Below, piece by piece: positions 9,710-17,313 of a stretch of DNA of 64,000 nt (its first letter is position 1; each line of letters begins with the position of its first letter). The position numbers and the translations under genes are program-made. The notes under the pieces are model-generated. The model saw nothing but the letters and a program-made list of their open reading frames with translations. It was not told the DNA's origin and searched no databases. Source of the stretch: Veillonella sp. CHU740 (GTDB taxonomy: Bacteria > Bacillota > Negativicutes > Veillonellales > Veillonellaceae); contig NZ_RQVD01000004.1 in the NCBI RefSeq assembly GCF_003992055.1, forward strand, positions 111,898 through 175,897, in the 5' to 3' direction.

Positions 9710-10930
9710 GTGGCAAAGAAGAAAAAAGAATCGCAAGTGCAAGAAATTATAGCGATCCTATTGGAGAAAGCAAAGAAAGAAGGGGCTATTACATCTAAAC
9801 AAATTTCTGATGCTCTTTCGGAGCAAGTGGAAGTAACAGCTGAACAACTAGATGGTATGTATGCAGTATTTAATAATTTAGGAATTGAAGTGATGCAAGA
9901 GGATGATCACGATTCTGAAGGTGATCTGCCGATCAATGAAGAATTATTAGATGAGGACATTGAAGTTGATGTAGATGTTGAACATTTGAGCAGCGATATC
10001 GATATCACAGAGGAAGATGAAGAGGAAGGAAAAGAAATCAACTTAGATTTGTCTATTCCTGAAGGCTTGAATATTGATGATCCAGTGCGGATGTATTTAA
10101 AAGAAATTGGTCGTGTACCTTTGTTGTCTGGTGATGAGGAAATTATTCTAGCACAACAAATCGAAGCTGGGGCTAAAGAAGATGCGACGTATCGAGAAGT
10201 TCGTTTAGGTGATACGGCAAAACAAAAGTTGATAGATGCTAACTTACGTCTAGTGGTAAGTATTGCAAAACGCTATGTAGGTCGTGGTATGTTATTCCTA
10301 GATTTAATCCAAGAGGGAAATTTAGGCCTTATTAAAGCAGTCGATAAATTTGACTACACAAAAGGGTATAAATTCTCCACCTATGCTACATGGTGGATTC
10401 GCCAAGCTATTACAAGGGCTATTGCGGACCAAGCGAGAACGATTCGTATACCTGTACATATGGTAGAAACCATCAATAAATTAGTTCGTATTTCTCGTCA
10501 ATTATTACAAGATTTGGGCCGTGATCCAAGTCCAGAAGAAATTGCTGAGGGTATGGGAATCACAGTGGAGCGAGTTCGTGAAATCCAAAAAATTTCCCAA
10601 GAACCAGTGTCTTTGGAAACTCCAATCGGGGAAGAAGAAGATTCCCATTTGGGCGACTTCTTGGAAGATAAAGATGCAGTAGCACCAGATGATGCAGCTA
10701 GCTTTATCTTACTTCGTGAACAAATCAAAGAAGTGTTTACATGTCTTACTGAAAGAGAACAACAAGTATTGGAGCTTCGTTTTGGTTTGAAAGATGGTAA
10801 ACCACGTACATTAGAAGAGGTAGGCCAATTCTTTAGTGTTACCCGGGAACGGATTCGTCAAATCGAAGGAAAAGCGTTAACGAAACTAAGAAATCGTGGT
10901 AAACGAGATAAAATCAAAGACTTCTTATAA
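9710..10930 (+). CDS. rpoD: Primary sigma factor RpoD (SigA)
   Basis: 406 residues from a GTG start preceded by AAAGGA. Region 1.1 at the N-terminus is followed by an acidic linker (about residues 60-115, rich in D and E). Next come region 1.2 ([17 protein letters not shown]), region 2 with the -10-binding part ([16 protein letters not shown]), region 3, and region 4 with the -35-binding HTH ([20 protein letters not shown]). The length and region order match housekeeping sigma factors, not alternative ones. It shares an operon with dnaG. A strong terminator follows. Confidence 0.97.
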   Translation: MAKKKKESQVQEIIAILLEKAKKEGAITSKQISDALSEQVEVTAEQLDGMYAVFNNLGIEVMQEDDHDSEGDLPINEELLDEDIEVDVDVEHLSSDIDITEEDEEEGKEINLDLSIPEGLNIDDPVRMYLKEIGRVPLLSGDEEIILAQQIEAGAKEDATYREVRLGDTAKQKLIDANLRLVVSIAKRYVGRGMLFLDLIQEGNLGLIKAVDKFDYTKGYKFSTYATWWIRQAITRAIADQARTIRIPVHMVETINKLVRISRQLLQDLGRDPSPEEIAEGMGITVERVREIQKISQEPVSLETPIGEEEDSHLGDFLEDKDAVAPDDAASFILLREQIKEVFTCLTEREQQVLELRFGLKDGKPRTLEEVGQFFSVTRERIRQIEGKALTKLRNRGKRDKIKDFL

Positions 10931-10955
10931 TTATAAAATTTTCAATATACTATAT

Positions 10956-10985
10956 AAGGCGCAGAAATATGTCTGCGCCTTTCTT
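10956..10985 (+). terminator. Intrinsic terminator of dnaG-rpoD
   Basis: AAGGCGCAGA (10956-10965) pairs with TCTGCGCCTT (10972-10981) and is followed by a T-rich stretch. Confidence 0.85.
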
Positions 10986-11037
10986 ATGAGTGGATATATA
11001 TAGTTATATAGAAAATACATTTTTTGTAAAAAAGGTC

Positions 11038-11065
11038 TTGCAATTTTGTTTGATTATGGTATAAT
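11038..11065 (+). promoter_or_regulatory. Promoter of the amino-acid binding protein gene
   Basis: TTGCAA at 11038-11043, a 16-nt spacer, and TATAAT at 11060-11065 preceded by TGG, giving an extended -10. Confidence 0.75.
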
Positions 11066-11112
11066 CTTGTATAAATAAACAAAGAAGTTGTATATTTCTA
11101 TGGGAGGTTATT

Positions 11113-11898
11113 ATGTTTGGTATGAAGAAATTAGGATTAATCCTATGTACAGCTGTTCTTGGCGTTGGTTTATTAGCTGGTTGTGGAAGCGATACAAAAA
11201 AAGAAGCACAATTAACACAAACACCAGGGGTATTAAAAGTAGGTTCAGAAACTACTTTCCCTCCATTCGAGTTTGCTGAAGAAAATAGCAATAAGTACAT
11301 CGGCTTTGATGTAGATTTAAGTGAAGAAGTAGCGAAGCGTTTGGGTTTGAAACTTGAGTTTGTGAGCATGGGCTTTGATGCATTGATTCCAGCGACACAA
11401 TCTGGCAATATTGATATGATTGCAGCGGGTATTAATGCGACACCAGAACGTGAGCAAGCGTTGTCATTCTCTGATCCATATTTTAATGAAGGTGGCTTCA
11501 TTACTATCGTTCGTAAAGATAACACAGATATCAAGAAAATGGATGATCTTGCTAATAAACGTGTAGGTGTACAAATCGGTACTGTTCCTGTAGAAATGGC
11601 AAAAGCAATTCCAGGTACAGATGTAAAAGAATTGGATTCCAATAGCAATATCTTCATGGAGTTGAAAGCAGGCACTATTGATGGTGCTATTCTTGACCAA
11701 GCAGTAGCTATGTACTACTTAAAACAAGGTGCTGATAAAGATCTTAAATTAGTAGGTGAAGGTACAAAAGCTCCTGGCACAGTATTTGGTTTCAATAAAT
11801 CTAATACAGCATTACGTGATAAAGTAAATGGTGTTTTAAAAGAAATGCGTGAAGATGGAACGTACCAAAAAATTTATGACAAATGGTTCGCTAAGTAA
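11113..11898 (+). CDS. Amino-acid ABC transporter substrate-binding lipoprotein (family 3)
   Basis: 261 residues. A lipoprotein signal peptide ends in LLAGC (lipobox at about residues 21-25). The mature part carries the family-3 signature regions: GVLKVGSETTFPPFEF, GFDVDLSEEVAKRLG and DMIAAGINATPERE, ending in YQKIYDKWF. This family delivers polar amino acids to ABC permeases at the cytoplasmic membrane. No permease or ATPase gene is adjacent, so this is an orphan receptor working with a transporter encoded elsewhere. The ATG at 11113 is favoured over the one at 11122 because GGGAGGT ends 4 nt before it. Transcription ends in a composite palindrome. Confidence 0.9.
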   Translation: MFGMKKLGLILCTAVLGVGLLAGCGSDTKKEAQLTQTPGVLKVGSETTFPPFEFAEENSNKYIGFDVDLSEEVAKRLGLKLEFVSMGFDALIPATQSGNIDMIAAGINATPEREQALSFSDPYFNEGGFITIVRKDNTDIKKMDDLANKRVGVQIGTVPVEMAKAIPGTDVKELDSNSNIFMELKAGTIDGAILDQAVAMYYLKQGADKDLKLVGEGTKAPGTVFGFNKSNTALRDKVNGVLKEMREDGTYQKIYDKWFAK

Positions 11899-11900
11899 TT

Positions 11901-12068
11901 ACGCTATGTAGCCTGTGATATTCTTAGACGGGCAGGCAAAGGAAAGAGCACGACATATTCCTCCACAAACTGATCCTTTCGGTAGGTTTGCTCCGGAATA
12001 TGTCGTGCTCTTTTTGCATTTGTTTAATTTTGGTATAAGAAATATCACAAGGCTGCTACTCGTAGTTA
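11901..12068 (+). repeat. Composite palindromic repeat, copy A
   Basis: The inner hairpin at 11943-12015 has long arms (AAAGAGCACGACATATTCC pairing with its complement ending in a T run) around the conserved core CAAACTGATCC...GGTAGGTTTG (11966-11990). Outer arms also pair: TGTGATATTCTTA, left of the hairpin, is complementary with one bulge to TAAGAAATATCACA at its right. The inner hairpin plus T run could terminate the binding-protein transcript. Confidence 0.75.
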
Positions 12069-12089
12069 CACGCTCAGGGTTATTTCTTG

Positions 12090-12260
12090 TGATGCTATGT
12101 AGTCCGTGGGGCGCATTTATTAGTAAATAGAAGACCGCAACATATTCCTTCTCAAACTGATCCTTCGGTAGGTTTGTTCAGAAATATGTTGCGGTCTTTT
12201 TGTGTTTGTATAATTTAGCTAGCAAGGAACGCCATAAAGACTACTACTCGTAATGGCGTC
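12090..12260 (+). repeat. Composite palindromic repeat, copy B
   Basis: Inner hairpin at 12131-12201 (AGACCGCAACATATT... with ...AATATGTTGCGGTCT and a T run) with the same core at 12153-12176. The right module holds ACGCCAT/ATGGCGT (12229-12235 with 12253-12259). It lies just beyond the ldh stop on the opposite strand and may serve as a terminator for both directions. Confidence 0.75.
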
Positions 12261-12268
12261 GCTCATGG

Positions 12269-13222
12269 TTATAGTGTGTGTGCTAGTTTGATATATTCTC
12301 TGATGCGTTCGCAAGATGCGTGGAATGCTTCTTGTTCGTTTGGTGTTAGGTGTAGTTCTAAAATTTCTTCGATGCCGTTTTTACCGATGATGGCAGGGAC
12401 GGAGGCGAAGACGTTATGTTCACCGTATTCTCCTTCTAATTTGCAAGAGAGAGGGAGAACTTTTTGTTCGTCGTGAAAGTAGGCTCGGATGATTTCTGTC
12501 ACGGAAGCAGCGATGCCAAATTCTGTGGATCCTTTTCCGATGAGAACTAAGTACCCGCCATACTTCATTTGTTCAACTAGGGCATTTTCATCAAAAGTAG
12601 GGAAACGGTGTGGTAGTTCCTTTTGTAGTTCTTTCAAAGGTTTTCCTGATACAGTTACATGAGACCAAGGTACCATGGCGCTACCACCATGCTCGCCCAT
12701 AGCATAGCAGGATAAAGATCGTCGATGTATGTTGATTTGCTCGGATACAAGACGTTGCAATCGTGCAGAGTCTAAGGATGTACCAGAAGAAATAATTTTA
12801 TGTTTAGGATAGCCTAAATAGTCTTGTACATAGGCAGCTACCACATCAGCAGGGTTGGAAATACTGACGATGAATCCATTAAAACCAGAGGCTTTCACAC
12901 GAGGTAGGAATTCACGTAACACTTCTACCGTAGCACCTAATGTATCTAAGCGATCTTGTTCTGGAGTAGGTAGAGGACCGGCAGAGATGACAAGCACATC
13001 GCAGTCACCAATATCCTCCGGCTCACAGGCGATAGCTTTCACACGATGTGGTAAATAGCTTACCGCATCATTTACATCCGTCGCTTGCGCAATGGCCTTG
13101 TCCTTATCAATATCTACCATATATAAATGATCCACCTCTCCTTGCGTAGCAAGAGAAAAGGCCACATGAGAACCTACATGACCAGTCCCAATAATCGCAA
13201 CCTTGCGTAATTCCATAGACAT
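12269..13222 (-). CDS. L-lactate/L-2-hydroxyacid dehydrogenase
   Basis: 317 residues of the LDH/MDH superfamily. The NAD-binding motif is IGTGHVGS (about residues 11-18). Substrate and catalytic residues R91, D151, R154 and H178 (GEHGG) are all present. The specificity position that is Gln in true lactate dehydrogenases (six residues before R91) is Pro85, in AGPLPTPEQDR, so the substrate may be a longer 2-hydroxyacid, as in L-2-hydroxyisocaproate dehydrogenases. AGGAGG stands 6 nt before the ATG. It is monocistronic, flanked by repeats on both sides. Confidence 0.82.
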   Translation of the reverse strand: MSMELRKVAIIGTGHVGSHVAFSLATQGEVDHLYMVDIDKDKAIAQATDVNDAVSYLPHRVKAIACEPEDIGDCDVLVISAGPLPTPEQDRLDTLGATVEVLREFLPRVKASGFNGFIVSISNPADVVAAYVQDYLGYPKHKIISSGTSLDSARLQRLVSEQINIHRRSLSCYAMGEHGGSAMVPWSHVTVSGKPLKELQKELPHRFPTFDENALVEQMKYGGYLVLIGKGSTEFGIAASVTEIIRAYFHDEQKVLPLSCKLEGEYGEHNVFASVPAIIGKNGIEEILELHLTPNEQEAFHASCERIREYIKLAHTL

Positions 13223-13274
13223 AGTATTCCTCCTATATTGAAATATGAAAGTATTCAGTAATATGTAATAGAAT

Positions 13275-13631
13275 AAAACTTTTATCCCCTTAGGTCAAGA
13301 ACCAAGAACACAGTATACGTAGAAAATCTAGTCGCATTTTATAATAGTACATTAGACAAACGCAAAAGGAGCAACAAGTTTAGACATCCCAAGGGATGTA
13401 ATGTGCCGTAGAATATCTAATAGTATTTTATCTTACTAAATAATGGAAAAATAAAAGAGCACACATGTTCAGATACCTCGAAGGAATACAGTGTGCAGTA
13501 GAACATCTATTGGCACTCCATGAAGATACATTACACAAATGTAAAACGAGCAACATGTTTAGACAGCCCAAGGAAGACAATGTGCCGTAGAATATCTAAT
13601 AGCATTTCAGCTTACTAAATAATAGCAACAT
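13275..13631. repeat. Decayed tandem array, 89-90 nt period
   Basis: Units start at 13364, 13453 and 13543 with AAAAGGAGC/AAAAGAGC/AAAACGAGC, and the next repeat (copy C) follows in register at 13632. A weaker partial unit precedes from about 13275. The first and third units are nearly identical, including the stretch GTGCCGTAGAATATCTAATAG. Each unit holds a short inverted repeat, for example ATCCC/GGGAT in the first and GCACAC/GTGTGC in the second. The 527-nt gap between ldh and the MFS gene contains no credible ORF. Confidence 0.7.
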
Positions 13632-13704
13632 AAAAGAGCACGACATGTTCCGGAGCAAACCTACCGAAGGATCAGTTTGCGGAGGAATATGTCGTGCTCT
13701 TTCC
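13632..13704 (-). repeat. Composite palindromic repeat, copy C (inverted)
   Basis: The same inner hairpin as copy A in reverse orientation: AAAGAGCACGACATGTTCC at the left and its complement ending at 13704 at the right. The core reads CAAACCTACCGAAGG...CAGTTTG at 13656-13679. It lies downstream of the MFS gene (- strand) and can act as its terminator. Confidence 0.75.
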
Positions 13705-13749
13705 TTTACCAGTAAATAAAAAAGATTTCATAGGCACACACAATGACGA

Positions 13750-14937
13750 TTAGTGAGTTCTTGGCTTCGCATATGTAAAATAGCACAATAAGGCAATGGC
13801 AGAGCATATAGTCATGGTGATTCCCATAGGAATGGCTGTATGAGATCCTGCGATACCTACGATAGGTGATACGATGCCGGCAGATACCATGGAAAAGAAA
13901 CCTAATAAGGCAGAGGCACTTCCAGCAAGATGTCCATACTCTGACATCGCCATAGAAAAACTAGCAGCACCAAATAAGGATACGGTACCTACTGTAAAGA
14001 AGAGAATGGTAGTGACCACAAGGAATGGCATATCTAAAACCATGGCCCCTAAGAATAGAGCAGAGCCAAAGAAAAGAATATATAAACTGTAGCATAATAG
14101 TTGATAGTCTTTGATCACATTGCTCAAGCGAGAGCTAATCATACTGGCTAGAATGATTCCACAGCTATTAATCCCAAAAATATAACTAAATTGTTGTGCA
14201 TTTAGGTGGAAAATATTCTGATATACAAAGGAAGAACCACTGATATAGCAGAAAAAAGCACCGAAGGCAAAACATTGAATGCCGCATTGTCCTAGAAAAG
14301 CTTTGTCGCGCAATAAGGTCTTATAATTGTGAATCGCTTGTTGAAGGCCACCTTCCACACGTTGTGCAGGAGGGAGACTTTCAGTGAAGAGAAAAGATCC
14401 AATGAGGAGAAGCAAGGAGAAGCCAGCTAGGACAATAAAGATGAAGCGCCAAGTTTCATAGATTAGAATCTGACCGCCTAATAAAGGGGCAATAACAGGT
14501 GCCAATCCGTTGACCATCATCAAGGATGCTAATAACTTAATTAAAGCAGGTCCTGAGGCATGGTCTCGTGCGACGGCTTTGGAGATAACTACACCAAAAG
14601 ACCCCGTCACACCTTGTAAAAAGCGACCTAATAATAGAATTTCAATGTTAGGCGCATAAGCGCATATAATGGTAGCTATGACACAAAGTAGATTGCCGAT
14701 GATGAGAGGCTTTTTACGGCCCATCACATCACTAACCGGTCCGGCAAAAATTTGCCCAAAGGCAATGCCGATAGTCATAATGCCAATTGTCAATTGAATG
14801 TTAGAAGCTGATGTTTGCAACTCTCCTGGCATAATCGGCAAGGATGGTAGATACATATCCGTAGCTAAGGGAGTGACGGCCGTTAAGAGGCCGAGAAAAA
14901 TAATTAATGATAGTGAAATAGAATTTCGCTGTGTCAT
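13750..14937 (-). CDS. Bcr/CflA-type MFS multidrug exporter
   Basis: 395 residues with about 12 predicted membrane segments. The N-terminal signature LLTAVTPLATDMYLPSLP and the loop GPVSDVMGRKKPLIIG after TM2 mark the drug:H+ antiporter-1 family (Bcr/CflA). Family members export drugs such as bicyclomycin, or small peptides and cysteine. The actual substrate cannot be told here. The start overlaps the queG stop (ATGA), so both are expressed from the queG promoter. Confidence 0.88.
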   Translation of the reverse strand: MTQRNSISLSLIIFLGLLTAVTPLATDMYLPSLPIMPGELQTSASNIQLTIGIMTIGIAFGQIFAGPVSDVMGRKKPLIIGNLLCVIATIICAYAPNIEILLLGRFLQGVTGSFGVVISKAVARDHASGPALIKLLASLMMVNGLAPVIAPLLGGQILIYETWRFIFIVLAGFSLLLLIGSFLFTESLPPAQRVEGGLQQAIHNYKTLLRDKAFLGQCGIQCFAFGAFFCYISGSSFVYQNIFHLNAQQFSYIFGINSCGIILASMISSRLSNVIKDYQLLCYSLYILFFGSALFLGAMVLDMPFLVVTTILFFTVGTVSLFGAASFSMAMSEYGHLAGSASALLGFFSMVSAGIVSPIVGIAGSHTAIPMGITMTICSAIALLCYFTYAKPRTH

Positions 14938-15818
14938 GTAAAATCCTTTCTAATAATCGCATCATTGCGAAGTAATATTTTTTTGCCACGCCAAGCCCAT
15001 GCTTTGTGTCCATAGGCAGCTTTGAATTCTTTATTAGTCATTGTTTCTAATGCACAGGGATCAATATAAGGCTCGATCGATTGAAATTCAGGAATGGGGG
15101 TCATCGGAATCTGCTGATTATGTGGGCAGACCTCTTGGCATACATCACAGCCAAATACTAAAGGGGTTTTTGCTATGATCGCTTCTTCCTTTGAAGTGAG
15201 ATCTCCTTTGCATTGGGTGAGATAACTTTTGCAAGTTCTATAATCAAGGTGATCACCTTGTAAGGCTTGTCCAGGACATGCTTGCAGGCACGCCCCACAT
15301 TGTAAACAGGTTTGTTCCATAGGGGTGTCAGCCGGCAGTTCTAGGCTCGTTAATATGGTACCAATCACTGTATAGGATCCCCATCGAGGATGGATAAATG
15401 TTTGGTTCCAACCATAGAAACCGAGCCCTGCTAGATAGGCTACATAGCGATCGGCTAAGGGGGAGGTGTCACAATGAATTTCGTAGGACTCCAATGGATA
15501 CTTCTCCTGCAGTGCCTGTACTAGTTTTGTTAAATAGGACTGTACTACAAGGTGATAATCTTGTCCCCAGCAATAACGAGCCAGATTAGTCCTATCTGTT
15601 GTGGGAACATAGTAGGGAAATAGGCACACAATGGCAGACCGGGCTGATTCGATAGTGGAACTTCCTTGTAACCGTTCTTCTAGGGTACCTGCTGTAAAAG
15701 GGCAAGGATAGGGAGTATCCAAATGGTGGCTTGCTTCTATTGGCAATGGCCAAGGGGCAACGCCAATTTCCGGTATATGTAATTGTGCAGCTAATGCGTG
15801 TAAATCGAATTGTGTCAT
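14934..15818 (-). CDS. queG: Epoxyqueuosine reductase QueG (short form)
   Basis: 294 residues. The N-terminal cobalamin-binding reductase part leads to RYVAYLAGLGFYGWNQTFIHPRWGS. It is followed by a ferredoxin-like domain with two 4Fe-4S motifs: CLQCGACLQACPGQAL with a later C of CKSYLTQC, and CDVCQEVCPHN. It performs the last step of queuosine synthesis in tRNA. Typical QueG proteins are 350-390 residues; this one ends soon after the iron-sulfur domain and lacks the C-terminal HEAT-like repeat, as do some other family members. It is first gene of a two-gene operon with the exporter. Confidence 0.88.
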   Translation of the reverse strand: MTQFDLHALAAQLHIPEIGVAPWPLPIEASHHLDTPYPCPFTAGTLEERLQGSSTIESARSAIVCLFPYYVPTTDRTNLARYCWGQDYHLVVQSYLTKLVQALQEKYPLESYEIHCDTSPLADRYVAYLAGLGFYGWNQTFIHPRWGSYTVIGTILTSLELPADTPMEQTCLQCGACLQACPGQALQGDHLDYRTCKSYLTQCKGDLTSKEEAIIAKTPLVFGCDVCQEVCPHNQQIPMTPIPEFQSIEPYIDPCALETMTNKEFKAAYGHKAWAWRGKKILLRNDAIIRKDFT

Positions 15819-15885
15819 GGCTGTTGCGTCCTAAGAATGATAGATGATATATGTTGCCTGTGAAAGGAAACTTTCATATCTTAGT

Positions 15886-15915
15886 ATTGTACACCTATAG
15901 ATTTATATAAATCAA
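15886..15915 (-). promoter_or_regulatory. Promoter of queG-MFS operon
   Basis: On the minus strand TTGATT (15910-15915), an 18-nt spacer and TACAAT (15886-15891). Downstream, in the leader, is the perfect inverted repeat TGAAAG-GAAA-CTTTCA (15861-15876). A related ATGAAA...TTTCAT pair lies near 15958-15980 in the divergent intergenic region. Confidence 0.6.
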
Positions 15916-16078
15916 TATAAAAATGACTGAGCATTCATATAAAGATATCATGATTCTATGAAAATACTATGAACTTTCATAAATAAGACGTATAACTAGT
16001 AAGAGAATTCATATGCAAAGGCAAGGAATACATGGTAATATATTAGGTGAGAATATATTGAAATTAGGAGGTATGGGT

Positions 16079-16867
16079 ATGCTCATGTTTACGCAAGTGC
16101 AACAACCTAGTAGTTTGGAAGAAGCACATGCTTTATTAATAAAACAAAAAATGGCGCCTGTATTGGCTGGTGGTTGTTGGACACGATTGGGAAACCGTAA
16201 GTGGCCGATGGTCATTGACCTTTCAGGATTGGGTCTCCGATATATAGAAGAAGATGCTACAGAGTTTCGGATTGGGGCGATGGCTACACAGCGAGATGTA
16301 GAGGTATATGAACCGTTTCAAACATTTGCGAAGGGAGCATTTCCAAAGGCTGTGAAAGATATTTTAGGTGTTCAATTCAGAAATATGGCAACGATGGGGG
16401 GATCTGTAGCGGCACGGTTTGGATTTTCTGATATCATTCCTCTGTTATTAGCCCTGAAAGCAGAGGTGCGTTTGTTTGAAGGCGGACGTATGTCTGTAGA
16501 AGCATATCTATCCTATGGAAAACGAGATTTGCTCATTGAAATTATCGTACCAAAACAAGATGTGCCAGTGGCTATCGAAGCACTTAGAAAATCTACTTCT
16601 GATTTCCCGTACTTAACGGGATCAGCTCGACGTGATGACAGTGGGTATTCTGTCTATATTGGTTGTCGCCCAGGGAAACCAATACGAGCGGTAACTGCTT
16701 GTGACATATTGAATGAAAAGGGAATGAATGCACTAGAAGAAGCCGCTGAGGCTATTGAAGGTGAGGTAGCATTCCAAAGTAATTCTCATGCAAGTGCAGA
16801 GTATCGTTTAAGCATGGCAAAGAATATGTTTAAACGTTTAGTTAAAGAGGTAGACACATGGAAATAA
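16079..16867 (+). CDS. Molybdenum hydroxylase FAD-binding subunit
   Basis: 262 residues from ATG 16079. The FAD-binding motif region APVLAGGCWTRLGNRK (family PLAGGTD-like loop) and GVQFRNMATMGGSVAARFGFSD (second flavin loop, FRNxATxGGN type) match the xanthine dehydrogenase medium subunit. It passes electrons between the 2Fe-2S subunit and NAD or another acceptor. Start choice: GGAGG at 16067-16071 is 7 nt from ATG 16079. Upstream in-frame ATGs (16013, 16073) either lack a ribosome site or abut it. First gene of the operon; its end overlaps the 2Fe-2S subunit gene by 10 nt. Confidence 0.85.
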   Translation: MLMFTQVQQPSSLEEAHALLIKQKMAPVLAGGCWTRLGNRKWPMVIDLSGLGLRYIEEDATEFRIGAMATQRDVEVYEPFQTFAKGAFPKAVKDILGVQFRNMATMGGSVAARFGFSDIIPLLLALKAEVRLFEGGRMSVEAYLSYGKRDLLIEIIVPKQDVPVAIEALRKSTSDFPYLTGSARRDDSGYSVYIGCRPGKPIRAVTACDILNEKGMNALEEAAEAIEGEVAFQSNSHASAEYRLSMAKNMFKRLVKEVDTWK

Positions 16868-17313
16868 TGTTACAAATTAATGGAGCAAAGCGTAAGGTAT
16901 ATATTGAAACAGATGAAACCTTATTGGAAACATTACGCAATTTAGGCTTTTACAGTGTACGTTGTGGCTGCGATACGACGAATTGTGGTCTTTGCACAGT
17001 GTGGTTAGACGGAGAGCCTATATTATCCTGTGCGTATCCGACTTTCAGAGCCCCAGGTCATGAAATTACCACCCTCGAAGGTGTAGCAGAGGAGGCTGCT
17101 AAGCTAGCAGATTGTTTAGCGGAAGAAGGGGCCGATCAATGTGGGTACTGTACGACGGGAATGATGATGAGTGCCATTGCCTTAGGTCGTAAGCATCCGA
17201 ATGCAACGGATGATGAAATTCGAGCCTATTTAAATAATAATTTATGCCGTTGTACTGGATATGAATCACATATGCGAGGCATTCGTAAATATTTAGGGGA
17301 CCAATCCATATGA
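16858..17313 (+). CDS. Molybdenum hydroxylase 2Fe-2S subunit
   Basis: 151 residues. The plant-ferredoxin-type cluster cysteines appear in VRCGCDTTNCGLCTVW plus the later LSC. The second, C-terminal cluster is in QCGYCTTGMM and LCRCTGY. This two-cluster architecture is diagnostic of the small subunit of the xanthine dehydrogenase/CO dehydrogenase family. It relays electrons from the molybdenum site to FAD. It overlaps both neighbours (10 nt and 4 nt), so the three subunits are translationally coupled. Confidence 0.95.
   Translation: MEIMLQINGAKRKVYIETDETLLETLRNLGFYSVRCGCDTTNCGLCTVWLDGEPILSCAYPTFRAPGHEITTLEGVAEEAAKLADCLAEEGADQCGYCTTGMMMSAIALGRKHPNATDDEIRAYLNNNLCRCTGYESHMRGIRKYLGDQSI

Noticed and set aside
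11915..12130. 71-codon ORF on + spanning palindrome copies A and B
   Set aside because: It consists of repeat sequence, has no ribosome site and its translation looks like read-through of hairpin arms.
12269..13222. Malate dehydrogenase assignment
   Set aside because: Malate enzymes have Arg at the specificity position; here it is Pro85.
16013..16078. N-terminal extension of the FAD subunit from ATG 16013
   Set aside because: It precedes the GGAGG ribosome site and adds residues not seen in the family; ATG 16079 is better placed.
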